Part shown: piece after piece, positions 44,753-54,287 of the stretch | Position numbering within the stretch: position 1 is the stretch's first letter | Layout of the letters: every line of letters starts with the position of its first letter | Origin: Lacibacter luteus | GTDB taxonomy: Bacteria; Bacteroidota; Bacteroidia; Chitinophagales; Chitinophagaceae | Length of the DNA stretch: 64,000 nt | Reading direction: 5' to 3' | Assembly (NCBI RefSeq): GCF_004118265.1 | Contig: NZ_SDHW01000001.1 | Span: forward strand, 868,001-932,000 | Program-made: the position numbers and the translations under genes | Notes under the pieces: generated by a model | Told to the model about the DNA's origin: nothing | The model's input: only the letters and a program-made list of their open reading frames with translations | Databases searched by the model: none

Positions 44753-45238
44753 TTACTCCGCCTCCTTCAACAACCCTTCCAAATCCAATCTCTTCGTAAC
44801 CATTTCTAATTGTCCATTTGCATCAAACGGCCATTGCTCTTTGGGTTTATCCCAATACAATTCAACACCATTTCCATCGGGGTCATCCAAATACAATGCT
44901 TCACTCACACCGTGATCCGATGCTCCGGTCAATGGATATTTCGCTTCAAGCAATCGTTTCAAGATCACCGCCAGATCTTTGCGAGTGGGATAAAGAATAG
45001 CTGTGTGATACAGCCCCGGTGCATTTACCGGCGCAGGCCCAGCCCCCTTGCTGTGCCAGGTATTCAAACCGATATGATGATGATACCCGCCTGCAGAAAT
45101 AAACACGGCCTGCGAACCATAACGTTGCACAATTTCAAAGCCCAGCAGTTCATGATAAAAAGCTAACGAACGATCAAGGTCGGATACTTTCAAATGCACA
45201 TGACCAATACGTGTTTGTGCAGGAACGATATAGCTCAT
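44753..45238 (-). CDS. VOC superfamily protein (glyoxalase/extradiol dioxygenase-like)
   Basis: This 161-residue protein has paired beta-alpha-beta-beta-beta modules of the vicinal-oxygen-chelate fold. Likely metal ligands are His in IGHVHLKVSDLDRSLAFYHELLGF-type start (H13 or H15), His in HHIGLNTWHSKG and the late Glu in DPDGNGVELYWD. It is short for a two-module catechol 2,3-dioxygenase (about 290-310 residues) and closer to single-domain homologues that dimerise. Substrate unknown. Its promoter region holds an interspersed palindromic repeat. Confidence 0.85.
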   Translation of the reverse strand: MSYIVPAQTRIGHVHLKVSDLDRSLAFYHELLGFEIVQRYGSQAVFISAGGYHHHIGLNTWHSKGAGPAPVNAPGLYHTAILYPTRKDLAVILKRLLEAKYPLTGASDHGVSEALYLDDPDGNGVELYWDKPKEQWPFDANGQLEMVTKRLDLEGLLKEAE

Positions 45239-45273
45239 AACTGTAAGTTTAAAAATGTTTCTGAGTTAACGGT

Positions 45274-45355
45274 CGTCATTGCGAGCCTGCGAAGCAATCT
45301 GCTCATGTAAGACTGCTTCCCCGTAAAGCGGGGCAGGCTGTTCCTCGCAGTGACG
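45274..45355. repeat. Interspersed palindromic repeat, copy 2
   Basis: CGTCATTGCGAGCCTGCGAAGCAATCT (split: arm 45274-45300) faces GACTGCTTCC...TTCCTCGCAGTGACG (45311-45355), with a nested CCCCGTAAAGCGGGG hairpin. The arms match copy 1 at 11929-12073. Together with the tract at 45488-45552 it fills the 318-bp gap between the VOC gene and rocD; no gene is present there. Confidence 0.75.
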
Positions 45356-45487
45356 TTCAAAAAAAATCGTAACAGTTTCAAGTTAAGCCAGTAAATTTGT
45401 TCTGCAATGAAACAGCAACATTCCTTCCTCAAACAAAATCTCGACCTGCTCAACCACTAAGTTTTGAGCCCTGTTTCTGATCAGTAT

Positions 45488-45552
45488 CACTGATCATTCA
45501 TTTGCATTCACTCATCATTCATCACTCATCATTCATCACTCATTATTTATTT
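45488..45552 (+). repeat. CATTCATCACTCAT tandem tract upstream of rocD
   Basis: Near-tandem units CACTGATCATTCATTTG, CATTCACTCAT, CATTCATCACTCAT, CATTCATCACTCAT end 4 bp before the rocD ATG, so this repeat forms the immediate translation leader of the gene. Confidence 0.65.
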
Positions 45553-45556
45553 TCTC

Positions 45557-46795
45557 ATGCATACTTCTATTGCAGCAACATCTGCCAATACACAATATTT
45601 TATCGATAAAGAAGAACAGTTCGGCGCACACAACTATCATCCATTGCCTGTTGTGCTGCAACGTGGCGAAGGCGTGTTTATGTACGATGTTGACGGTAAA
45701 CGTTATTACGATTTTCTCAGTGGTTATTCAGCCGTTAATCAGGGGCATTGTCACCCACGCATTGTGGCATCGTTGATTGAGCAGGCGCAAAAGCTTACAC
45801 TTACATCACGTGCATTTCATAATAACCTGTTGGGTGAGTATGAAGAATACATCACGCAATATTTTGGTTACGATAAAGTGTTGCCCATGAACACCGGTGT
45901 GGAAGCAGTGGAAACAGCGATCAAGCTTGCACGTCGTTGGGGTTATGCAGTAAAAGGCATTGAAGACAATAAAGCCAAGATCGTTGTATGTGCTGAAAAC
46001 TTTCACGGAAGAACAAGCACGGTGATTTCGTTCAGCACCGATCCTTCTTCTTATTCAAAGTTTGGACCGTATATGCCGGGCTTTAAGGTAATTCCTTACA
46101 ACAATCTTGAAGCGTTGAAAGAAGCATTGAACGATAAAGATGTGTGTGGTTTCCTCGTTGAACCAATTCAAGGTGAAGCAGGAGTAGTTGTTCCCGAAGA
46201 AGGCTACTTATCAACTGCAAAACAATATTGTGCCGAAGCCAATGTATTGTTCATTGGCGATGAAATACAAACAGGTCTTTGCCGCACTGGAAAAATGCTG
46301 GCATGTGATCATGAAAATGTTCGTCCGGATATTTTGATCTTAGGTAAAGCACTCAGCGGTGGTATGTTACCTGTTAGTGCAGTGCTGGCCGATGATCAGA
46401 TCATGCTCGGCATTAAACCCGGTGAACATGGAAGTACGTATGGCGGAAACCCATTGGCATGTGCTGTCGCAATTACTTCATTGCAAATTCTAAAAGATGA
46501 ACAGTTGGCAGAACGTTCAGAAAAACTTGGCGCATTGTTGCGTGAAGAACTGGCAAAACTCAATTCACCTTTTATTGAAACTATCCGTGGCAAAGGTTTG
46601 CTCAATGCTATTGTTATTAAACACAGTAACCCCGAGGCAGCATGGGAGCTTTGCATGGAAATGAAAGAAAATGGACTACTTGCAAAACCGACGCATGGCG
46701 ATAAGATTCGTTTTGCTCCCCCGTTGGTCATTACCGAAGAACAGATACATGAATGTGTGGGAATTATCAGTAAGAGTTTGGAGATACTGAAATAA
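45557..46795 (+). CDS. rocD: Ornithine aminotransferase
   Basis: This 412-residue class-III PLP transaminase has the ornithine aminotransferase pattern: [24 protein letters not shown] (split), [88 protein letters not shown] and PLP lysine K264 in [17 protein letters not shown]. It converts ornithine and 2-oxoglutarate to glutamate semialdehyde and glutamate, linking arginine and proline metabolism. Length is normal for the family. Stand-alone gene; the leader is repeat DNA. Confidence 0.95.
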   Translation: MHTSIAATSANTQYFIDKEEQFGAHNYHPLPVVLQRGEGVFMYDVDGKRYYDFLSGYSAVNQGHCHPRIVASLIEQAQKLTLTSRAFHNNLLGEYEEYITQYFGYDKVLPMNTGVEAVETAIKLARRWGYAVKGIEDNKAKIVVCAENFHGRTSTVISFSTDPSSYSKFGPYMPGFKVIPYNNLEALKEALNDKDVCGFLVEPIQGEAGVVVPEEGYLSTAKQYCAEANVLFIGDEIQTGLCRTGKMLACDHENVRPDILILGKALSGGMLPVSAVLADDQIMLGIKPGEHGSTYGGNPLACAVAITSLQILKDEQLAERSEKLGALLREELAKLNSPFIETIRGKGLLNAIVIKHSNPEAAWELCMEMKENGLLAKPTHGDKIRFAPPLVITEEQIHECVGIISKSLEILK

Positions 46796-46859
46796 AGCCA
46801 TCAGCTTTGAGCTGTTAGCAATACAAGTATGGCATATTTAAATTCAAACATCAACTGAA

Positions 46860-47318
46860 ATGGAAATAATCAGAATCGATCATACACAGGTTCACCTGGT
46901 TGCAGAACTCTTCGATAAGTATCGGGTGTTTTACAAAAAAGAATCCGACATCGAAACAGGTAAACAGTTTTTGCAGGCAAGATTAGACAATAACGAATCG
47001 GTGATCTTTGTTGCAATGGATAAAGAAAACGCAGTGCCCGTTGGCTTTACGCAACTCTACCCCACTTACTCATCTGTTCGTGTGGTGAAGAACTGGATTT
47101 TGAACGATCTGTATGTGGAGCAGGCTTACCGCAAGCAGGGAATCGGCGAGCAACTGATACAAACTGCGATGACCTTTGCAAAAGAAAATCACGCAACATT
47201 CGTTCAGCTTTCAACAGCAGTTGACAATTACACTGCACAAAGCCTGTACGAACAGATCGGTTTTAAAAAGGAAGAACCTGAAACTGATTTTTATACTTAC
47301 CGTATTAATCTTGCATAA
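46860..47318 (+). CDS. GNAT family N-acetyltransferase
   Basis: This 152-residue protein has the GNAT fold with acetyl-CoA loop YRKQGIGEQLIQTAM (about 97-111), strand LNDLYVEQAYR, and C-terminal LSTAVDNYTAQSLYEQIGFKKEE, where N and Y are typical. Substrate cannot be told. It lies 64 bp downstream of rocD and could share its transcript, and is convergent, 2 bp apart, with the GAF-domain gene. Confidence 0.9.
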   Translation: MEIIRIDHTQVHLVAELFDKYRVFYKKESDIETGKQFLQARLDNNESVIFVAMDKENAVPVGFTQLYPTYSSVRVVKNWILNDLYVEQAYRKQGIGEQLIQTAMTFAKENHATFVQLSTAVDNYTAQSLYEQIGFKKEEPETDFYTYRINLA

Positions 47319-47320
47319 TC

Positions 47321-48472
47321 TTACACGGGTATTTCAATCGAAAGAATATTACCATTTGAAATACCTGTTACCAGTTTAATTGTACCTCCTGCTTTTCGCA
47401 CTCTTGCATCAATGCCGGCAGCAACAATTTCTTTTTCAGCAACGCTAAAGTCCTTTTTCTCTCCATCATCTTCCACTGCTAATTCAATACGGTCTGTTAA
47501 TACAAGATGAATATTTACCTGTTGAACAGCGCTACGTTTCTTTAATACCTGTACCCATTTTTCAAATATGCGGAACAGCATAACTGTTTTTTCAACAGGC
47601 AAAGCAACAGACGAACCTGTTACTTTTAATTTCAATTCAAAAGAAACTTCTTCATTCAACTTCCGCACATGATCGATCAGCAAATCTTCTACAGGTATGC
47701 TCAGCAACACAGAAGGATTGATCTTGTTTGAAAGTTTCCGCAGATCGTTAATGATCTGTTCAAGATAGGTATTGGCAGTATGCAGGTAATCACTTCGTTG
47801 TTCTTCGCTGTCTTCTGCCATGCGTATAAACAACTTGCAGGCCGCTGCTTCCTGTGCAATCTGTTCGTGCAGCTGTTCTGCTATTTGCTGTTGTTGCTGA
47901 TCCTGATCGGCCAGCACAGCATTTACAGTTTTGTCTTTTAAATCAATGATCTGTTCTGCCCTGTTGCGGATTCGTTTATTCTTTGCTCTTAACTCAAGTA
48001 ATCGTGTAATTTGTGCCGATAAAATTTCCAAAGCACGTTCCTGCTCTACGGTTAGTTTGCGTGGTTCATTATGAATTACACACAAGGTGCCGAGATTATA
48101 ACCTGTTGGTGATACAATAGGTGCACCTGCATAAAAACGTACAGGCGAAGTTGGATCGAGTGTATTGGGATTATCATGAAAGCGTTCATCGAGCCGTGCA
48201 TCTTCCACTATCATCACATCACTCTGTAAAATAGCATGTGCACAAAAAGCCTCATCTCTTGTTGTTTCTCTTGGCCCGGGATCAAGTCTTGCCTTGAACC
48301 ACTGCCTGTCTCTTTCAATAAATGTGATCATCGACATCGGGCAATGGCAGATCTGTCCAGCCAGCTCCACCAGGTCGTTAAATTCTTTTTCTGATTCGGA
48401 GTCGAGTATATCGTAAGAAAAAAGATCCTGCAAACGCAGTTCTTCATCTGTTGGTAATTGTGCAATGAGCAT
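47321..48472 (-). CDS. GAF-domain protein with degenerate histidine-kinase module
   Basis: This 383-residue soluble protein has an N-terminal GAF domain (about 15-160; FNDLVELAGQICHCPMSMITF, WFKARLDPGP, RFYAGAPIVSPTGYNLGTLCV) and a helical region with an HisKA_3-like H box (QQQIAEQLHEQIAQ, H202). The ATPase part is poor: where the N box should be it reads LFRIFEKWVQVLKKR without the usual Asn; VEDDGEKKD is a partial G1, and no GxGL lid is visible. So it may bind a partner or be a pseudokinase rather than an active kinase. It is divergent from glnS, 137 bp apart. Confidence 0.8.
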   Translation of the reverse strand: MLIAQLPTDEELRLQDLFSYDILDSESEKEFNDLVELAGQICHCPMSMITFIERDRQWFKARLDPGPRETTRDEAFCAHAILQSDVMIVEDARLDERFHDNPNTLDPTSPVRFYAGAPIVSPTGYNLGTLCVIHNEPRKLTVEQERALEILSAQITRLLELRAKNKRIRNRAEQIIDLKDKTVNAVLADQDQQQQQIAEQLHEQIAQEAAACKLFIRMAEDSEEQRSDYLHTANTYLEQIINDLRKLSNKINPSVLLSIPVEDLLIDHVRKLNEEVSFELKLKVTGSSVALPVEKTVMLFRIFEKWVQVLKKRSAVQQVNIHLVLTDRIELAVEDDGEKKDFSVAEKEIVAAGIDARVRKAGGTIKLVTGISNGNILSIEIPV

Positions 48473-48609
48473 TCAGAGGACGTTTGGCCGTAAATTAATT
48501 GAAAACTCAATTCAAATATGTTAATCCAATGTATCGCCCTATTTTACCGGCTTTCCCTTTTGCCAGCTACCCGAATGGCCGTAAATTCGCAGCTTATAAG
48601 TAAAACTGT

Positions 48610-50280
48610 ATGAGCGAACTGAAAGAAGAGAAAAGTCTGAACTTTATTGAAGAGATCATTGAAGAAGACCTGAAGACCGGGAAGCACCAAAGCATCCTCA
48701 CCCGTTTTCCTCCGGAGCCGAATGGTTACCTGCATATCGGTCATGCAAAGAGTATTTGCTTAAACTTTGGTTTGGGTATTAAATACAATGGTAAGACCAA
48801 TCTCCGTTTCGACGATACCAATCCTGTTACCGAGGATACAGAATATGTGGAGAGCATTAAAGAAGATATTCAATGGTTAGGTTTTAACTGGGCCAATGAA
48901 TTTTATGCATCTGATTATTTTGAACAGCTCTATGCATTTGCAGTGAAGCTGATTGAAAAAGGATTGGCGTATGTGGATGACAGCACGAGTGAAGAAATAG
49001 CGAAACAAAAAGGCACACCCACACAACCGGGTTCACGCAACCAATACAGCGAACGCAGTGTAGAAGAAAATCTGCAATTGTTTGCAGATATGCGTGCAGG
49101 AAAATATAAAGACGGCGAAAAAGTAGTTCGTGCAAAGATCGATATGACATCGCCGAACATGCACATGCGTGATCCTATTCTCTATCGCATCAAACATGCG
49201 CATCATCACCGTACTGGTGATGCATGGTGCATTTACCCGATGTACGATTTTGCACATGGACAAAGTGATTCGATTGAAAAGATCACCCACTCTATCTGTA
49301 CGTTGGAGTTTATTCCGCATCGTCCGTTGTACGAATGGTGTATCGATCAACTTGAAATATTCCCTTCTCGTCAATACGAGTTTGCACGACTCAACCTCAA
49401 CTACACGGTAATGAGTAAACGCAAACTACTGCAGTTGGTGAATGAAGATCATGTAACAGGTTGGGACGATCCACGTATGCCTACCATCAGTGGTTTGCGC
49501 CGCAGAGGTTATACTCCTGAAAGCATTCGTGATTTTGCTGAGCGTGTTGGTGTAGCCAAGCGTGATAACTTAATTGAATTCAGTTTACTGGAATTTTGTG
49601 TACGGGAACATTTGAACAAGGTTGCTTTCCGCCGTATGGTGGTGTTCAACCCAATCAAACTCGTCATCACCAACTATCCTGAAGGGCAAACAGAATTACT
49701 CAGCTCAGAAAACAATCCTGAAGATCCGAACGGCGGCACACGTGCTATTCCTTTCAGCAGGGAAATATTAATTGAAGCAGATGATTTCATGGAAAATCCG
49801 CCGAAGAAATATTTCCGTTTGGCTCCCGGACAAATGGTTCGTTTAAAAAGTGCATACATCATTAAATGTGATGAAGTATTGAAAGATGATGCAGGTAACA
49901 TCACTGCTATTCATTGCTCGTACATTCCTGAAAGCAGGAGCGGCAGCGATACAAGTGGTATTCATGTGAAAGGAACCTTGCATTGGGCAAATGCAGCAAC
50001 TGCAGCGGAAGTGGAAGTAAGAGAATATGATCGTTTGTTCCGTGTTGAAAATCCTGCAAGTGAAGAAGGCGATTTTAAAGAGTACATCAATCCCAACTCA
50101 TTAACAGTGGTGAAAGGTTATGCAGAACCAGCTATCAACGATGCAGCATTAACCGATCGCTTCCAGTTTTTGCGTAAAGGTTATTATTGTTTGGATAAAG
50201 ATTCAAACGCAACTAAACTCATCTTCAACCGCACCGTAACATTGAAAGATGCATGGGCGAAGGAAGTGAAGAAGGGATAA
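48610..50280 (+). CDS. glnS: Glutaminyl-tRNA synthetase
   Basis: This 556-residue class-I synthetase has HIGH in FPPEPNGYLHIGHAKS (42-45), the KMSKS equivalent VMSKRKL (268-270 region), NLRFDDTNP, and C-terminal anticodon-binding beta barrels (YPEGQTELL onward, VRLKSAYIIKCDE). It is GlnS rather than GltX as judged by LRFDDTNPVTEDTEYVESI and overall length. Charging Gln directly means the cell need not use the GatCAB route for Gln. Stand-alone gene. Confidence 0.96.
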   Translation: MSELKEEKSLNFIEEIIEEDLKTGKHQSILTRFPPEPNGYLHIGHAKSICLNFGLGIKYNGKTNLRFDDTNPVTEDTEYVESIKEDIQWLGFNWANEFYASDYFEQLYAFAVKLIEKGLAYVDDSTSEEIAKQKGTPTQPGSRNQYSERSVEENLQLFADMRAGKYKDGEKVVRAKIDMTSPNMHMRDPILYRIKHAHHHRTGDAWCIYPMYDFAHGQSDSIEKITHSICTLEFIPHRPLYEWCIDQLEIFPSRQYEFARLNLNYTVMSKRKLLQLVNEDHVTGWDDPRMPTISGLRRRGYTPESIRDFAERVGVAKRDNLIEFSLLEFCVREHLNKVAFRRMVVFNPIKLVITNYPEGQTELLSSENNPEDPNGGTRAIPFSREILIEADDFMENPPKKYFRLAPGQMVRLKSAYIIKCDEVLKDDAGNITAIHCSYIPESRSGSDTSGIHVKGTLHWANAATAAEVEVREYDRLFRVENPASEEGDFKEYINPNSLTVVKGYAEPAINDAALTDRFQFLRKGYYCLDKDSNATKLIFNRTVTLKDAWAKEVKKG

Positions 50281-50287
50281 TGCTGAA

Positions 50288-50409
50288 ATCCTGAGCGCAG
50301 TCGAAGGATGAACATTTTGAACTATTTCTTCACCGCAGAGAACAAGAGAAAAGGAGTTGTACGCAGAGTTTGCTCTGCGAAATCCTCAGCGTTCTTCTTT
50401 CTCTGCGCC
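50288..50409. repeat. Repeat-rich gap after glnS
   Basis: ATCCTGAGCGCAGTCGAAGGAT (50288-50309, split as inverted ends ATCCT/AGGAT) is a palindrome common as a dispersed repeat. It is followed by CGCAGAG, TTTG, CTCTGCG (50362-50379), a perfect 7-bp hairpin within CACCGCAGAG...CTCTGCGCC wording. The 209-bp gap between glnS and the MFS gene has no gene. Confidence 0.55.
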
Positions 50410-50457
50410 AAAAAATAAAAAAGATGAACAGTCACCTTTCAGGTGAACAGTCATCGA

Positions 50458-50490
50458 AAAAGAAACCCCGCCGATGGCGGGGTTTCTTTT
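50458..50490. terminator. Terminator between glnS and the MFS permease gene
   Basis: A 15-bp stem (AAAAGAAACCCCGCC with GGCGGGGTTTCTTTT, GAT loop). T-rich on both strands, so it can end both convergent transcripts; it overlaps the last bases before the MFS stop region. Confidence 0.85.
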
Positions 50491-51752
50491 TAATGCGATA
50501 CATTTTCCAATGTTGCAGGATTATGTTTGTGCCGGAACAACACAGCAAACAATATTGCTACGATCAATGCATAGATCGCAAAAGCGATCCAGATACCGGG
50601 CCAGTCTTTCTCACCACTTGCAAGCGTATAATATTTATCAATCACCACACCGCTGATAGAACTGCCGAGCAATGCACCAAAGCCATTCGTCATCATCATA
50701 TACACCCCCTGTGCACTTGCACGTATAACAGGTTCGCTTTGCGTTTCTACAAACAATGAACCGGAGATATTAAAAAAGTCGAATGCTAAACCATATACAA
50801 TGCAGGAAAGAATGATCATCCACAATCCACTACCCGGATTACCATATGCAAACAATCCAAAACGAAGCACCCACGCCACCATACTGAACAACATCACCTG
50901 CTTAATACCAAAACGGCGCAGCATAAACGGAATGGCAAGAATAAACACCGTTTCGGAAATTTGAGAGATGGACATGATGATAGCCGGATACTTTACTGCG
51001 ATCGCATCTTTGTACGCATCCACTTTTGCAAAGTCGTGTAAGAAGGTATCGCCATAAGCATTGGTTAACTGCAACGCTGCACCCAGCAACATCGCAAAAA
51101 TGAAAAACAAAGCCATCTTCCACTGACGGAACAATCCAAAAGCTCGTAACCCCAACACATCCACCAACGGACTGCCGGGTTTTATTTTTAAACCGGGAAT
51201 ACATTTTGGTAAAGAGAAAGAATAAATACCTAAACAAACCGAAGCACCTGCTGCCACATAAAACTGACTTGCCGAAGTTTCAATGTGCAGCAAACTCACC
51301 ATCCACATTGCTGCAATAAAACCAATGGTGCCCCATACACGAATCGGCGGAAAATCTTTCACTACATGTCCACCATTATTCTTTAACGCATTGTACGAAA
51401 CCGTATAACCCAACGCAATGGTAGGCATGTAAAAAATCATATTCAACAACATCACCCAGAAAAAAGTGACAGGATCATTTACCTGCGGCAAAGCGATCAA
51501 CACGGCAGCTGCACATAAATGAAACAAACCGAGTAAACGTTCCGCATTGATCCAACGGTCGGCTATAATACCTGCGATGGTTGGCATAAACACAGCCGAT
51601 ATACCCATGGTAGAAAAGATGGCACCGAACTCTGTACCCGACCAATGCTTGGTTTGAAACCAATAAGCGCCAATGGTAATTAACCACGAGCCCCAGATAA
51701 AAAATTGCAGAAAACTTAATACTGTAAGACGAAACTTCAGATTCATCAACAA
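50490..51752 (-). CDS. MFS nucleoside permease (NHS/NupG-like)
   Basis: This 420-residue protein has about 12 membrane segments. The N-terminus LKFRLTVLSFLQFFIWGSWLITIGAYW, then GIIADRWINAERLLGLFHL and FPPIRVWGTIGFIAA, are typical of the nucleoside:H+ symporter family (NupG/XapB). It imports nucleosides with protons across the inner membrane. Met1 and Met3 are alternative starts. The terminator at 50458 closes the gene. No nucleoside-metabolism genes adjoin it, so substrate rests on family resemblance. Confidence 0.9.
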   Translation of the reverse strand: MLMNLKFRLTVLSFLQFFIWGSWLITIGAYWFQTKHWSGTEFGAIFSTMGISAVFMPTIAGIIADRWINAERLLGLFHLCAAAVLIALPQVNDPVTFFWVMLLNMIFYMPTIALGYTVSYNALKNNGGHVVKDFPPIRVWGTIGFIAAMWMVSLLHIETSASQFYVAAGASVCLGIYSFSLPKCIPGLKIKPGSPLVDVLGLRAFGLFRQWKMALFFIFAMLLGAALQLTNAYGDTFLHDFAKVDAYKDAIAVKYPAIIMSISQISETVFILAIPFMLRRFGIKQVMLFSMVAWVLRFGLFAYGNPGSGLWMIILSCIVYGLAFDFFNISGSLFVETQSEPVIRASAQGVYMMMTNGFGALLGSSISGVVIDKYYTLASGEKDWPGIWIAFAIYALIVAILFAVLFRHKHNPATLENVSH

Positions 51753-51902
51753 TAATTTTAGTTGAATAAAATGGATTAAACACGTAAGATAACTGTTTTT
51801 GCAACACAGCGCCCAATGCTTTAAACCTCAAAATGACCTGTTCGTCCAACTCATACAACTAATTTCAGTCCGAGTTCGTATTTTCACTGTACAACTATTT
51901 AT

Positions 51903-54179
51903 ATGCATCTGTTGAAGACCGTCCTTATTGCGCTTTGTGTAAGCACCTTACTGTTTTCGGCCACAGCACAAAAACAAAAACAGTTACCCGCAAGAGTAAA
52001 AAGCTTTCATCGTTGCGGTACACAGTTTATTCTGGATGAAGCCGTACGCAAAGACCCGAAAGTAAAACTGCGTATGCAAACAAGCCGTGAGCTGATTAAT
52101 CAAAAGCTCAACAATGTATTGCAGCAGCAACGCATTTTACAAACACAGGCAACCATCACAATACCTGTAGTAGTGCATGTAATTTTAGCAAACCCTTCGC
52201 TGGTAACCGATGCGCAAATACAATCGCAGATAGATGTGCTCAATGCAGATTATGGCGGAAAAAATGCAGACTCAATCCGCATACCTGCAGCATTTAAAAG
52301 CCGCTTTGGTAAAGGCAACCTGCAATTCTGCCTTGCAAGAAGAGATCCTGCAGGAGAAGGAACAACAGGCATTGTTCGTGTAGCTTCATCAACCGTATCT
52401 GTTCCCGGCGATGGTGATCCGGTTAAGTTTACCTGCCAGGGAGGAAGCGATGCATGGAATCCCAACAAATACTTAAACATCTGGGTTTGCCAGATGGAAG
52501 ATGGATTTTTAGGTTATGCTTACCAGGCATCTTTATCGTTAAATGATATTCCCTTAAACGAACGTGGTTTTGTAAACAACTACCAGGCTTTCGGAAAAGG
52601 TGGTACAGCATTAGCTCCTTATAATCTTGGCCGCACTGCAACACACGAGATCGGTCACTTCTTCGATCTGGATCATATCTGGGGACCGAACAATTGTGAT
52701 GGTGCACAAAGCTGCAGCGATGATGACGGTGTTGCCGATACCCCAACACAGTTCGATTGTACTTTCGGTGCACCTGCAGCCGACAGCATCATCACAGACA
52801 TCTGCACACCCACTGCACCCGGTGTAATGTGGATGAATTATATGGATTATGTTGATGACCGTGCAATGGTGCTCTACACACCGCAACAACATGCAAAAAT
52901 GGAAGCGAGTCTTGCAGCTATTTCGTGGATGCAGACACTTGCTACATCCGATGGTTGTACGCCTGTAACAGCGGCAGGCAGAGATGCACGTTTTGTACGT
53001 TTTGTTGATGCAAGCGCCGGACCGTGTACAAACAATCAAACTACTGTGTACACCTGCAACAACAGTTACCAACCTGTTGTGCGTATTAAAAATGCAGGCT
53101 CAACAACAATAACAGCATTAACCATCACCGCACGTTTTGGAACTGGTGCAACAGTTGTAACAAACTGGACAGGCAATCTCGCATCGCTCAACTCTACCGA
53201 TATAACCTTAACAGCAATGCCGCTTAATACGGGCAGCAATGCGAATCTTACAGTGTATACATCGAACCCCAATGGCAGTGCCGATGAACGTGTAGCAAAC
53301 GACACCGGAAAAATTGCAGCTGTTATTTTCCCCGTATCAGCAATTCCGTTAACCGAAGGTTTTGAATCAACTTCTTTTCCACCGGCAAACTGGCAACGCA
53401 ATAACCCCGATAACGGCTTTACCTGGGAACGAAGCACAGCCGCAGCAAAAACAGGATCAGCATCACTGTTCATTAATAACTATGAGTACGATGTAAATGG
53501 CAGCCAGGATGCAATGGTTTCTCCTTTGCTCGAACTAAGAGGTAAAGACTCTGCATTCCTCACCTTCCAGGTTGCAGCTGCGATGTACACCGATCCGTTA
53601 AACGCTGTGGGTGTTCCTGTTGATACACTGGAAATTTTTGTTACCGATAACTGCGGACAAACACTCCGTTCTGTTTACAAAAAGTGGGGCGCCGATTTAA
53701 TTACAACCGGCAAAGTATCCACACAGGATGCATTTGTGCCGACAGCAAACCAATGGCGGAGAGACAGTGTTTTTCTTGGCAGCTTTGCAGCCGCAACTGC
53801 GCAATATGCACAGGTTGTATTCCGCAATACAACCAATTTTGAAAACAATCTTTATCTCGACGATATTAATATTTACGTAAAGGATGTAAACCCCAATCTT
53901 AAACGCAAAGGTGTAATGGTTACACCCAACCCGTTTGTACAAAGTTTTGCCATCCAGTATTACGAAGCACCGCAAAACCTCGAATACATCAATGTGTACA
54001 ACCAGGTGGGTCAACTGGTGTGGCAAAAACGTTTATCGTATCAGAAGCCGGGCAATTACACCGCACCAAATTATATTGAAGTAAACCTTGATAACCTCAA
54101 CAGCGGCATTTACAACGTACAGGTGGTGTACCGCTCTAAAAAAGCCGATACATTCCGGGTGATCAAGATCAACAATTAA
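51903..54179 (+). CDS. Secreted M43 (pappalysin-like) metallopeptidase with T9SS sorting domain
   Basis: This 758-residue protein has a signal peptide (LLKTVLIALCVSTLLFSATAQ split at Met2), a propeptide, and a metzincin domain with HEIGHFFDLDH (H248, E249, H252, H258) and a Met-turn in VMWMNYMDYVDD. SCSDDDGVADTPTQ is the usual M43 calcium/Asp region. A CARDB-like Ig module (about 375-465) and a jelly-roll (about 485-660) follow, then a type-A T9SS C-terminal domain (about 680-758; VTPNPFVQSF, VYNQVGQLVWQK, LNSGIYNVQVV). So it should be exported through PorSS and anchored or released at the surface as an extracellular protease. Confidence 0.93.
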   Translation: MHLLKTVLIALCVSTLLFSATAQKQKQLPARVKSFHRCGTQFILDEAVRKDPKVKLRMQTSRELINQKLNNVLQQQRILQTQATITIPVVVHVILANPSLVTDAQIQSQIDVLNADYGGKNADSIRIPAAFKSRFGKGNLQFCLARRDPAGEGTTGIVRVASSTVSVPGDGDPVKFTCQGGSDAWNPNKYLNIWVCQMEDGFLGYAYQASLSLNDIPLNERGFVNNYQAFGKGGTALAPYNLGRTATHEIGHFFDLDHIWGPNNCDGAQSCSDDDGVADTPTQFDCTFGAPAADSIITDICTPTAPGVMWMNYMDYVDDRAMVLYTPQQHAKMEASLAAISWMQTLATSDGCTPVTAAGRDARFVRFVDASAGPCTNNQTTVYTCNNSYQPVVRIKNAGSTTITALTITARFGTGATVVTNWTGNLASLNSTDITLTAMPLNTGSNANLTVYTSNPNGSADERVANDTGKIAAVIFPVSAIPLTEGFESTSFPPANWQRNNPDNGFTWERSTAAAKTGSASLFINNYEYDVNGSQDAMVSPLLELRGKDSAFLTFQVAAAMYTDPLNAVGVPVDTLEIFVTDNCGQTLRSVYKKWGADLITTGKVSTQDAFVPTANQWRRDSVFLGSFAAATAQYAQVVFRNTTNFENNLYLDDINIYVKDVNPNLKRKGVMVTPNPFVQSFAIQYYEAPQNLEYINVYNQVGQLVWQKRLSYQKPGNYTAPNYIEVNLDNLNSGIYNVQVVYRSKKADTFRVIKINN

Positions 54180-54221
54180 TCTGCCTGATAGCAGTTAAAG
54201 GCACAACATTGAACCGATTCG

Positions 54222-54252
54222 CAGCGTAACTTTGCAGGGTTACGCTGTTTTT
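54222..54252 (+). terminator. Terminator after the M43 peptidase gene
   Basis: Perfect 9-bp stem CAGCGTAAC / GTTACGCTG with an 8-nt loop, followed by TTTTTATTTT. It lies 43 bp past the stop codon and 36 bp upstream of mqnE. Confidence 0.85.
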
Positions 54253-54287
54253 ATTTTACAAACAGTGTTTCCTTTAAATACCAGCTT

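Noticed and set aside
45235-45453. 72-residue minus-strand frame upstream of the VOC gene
   Set aside because: It lies mostly in the palindromic repeat; repeat DNA, not a gene.
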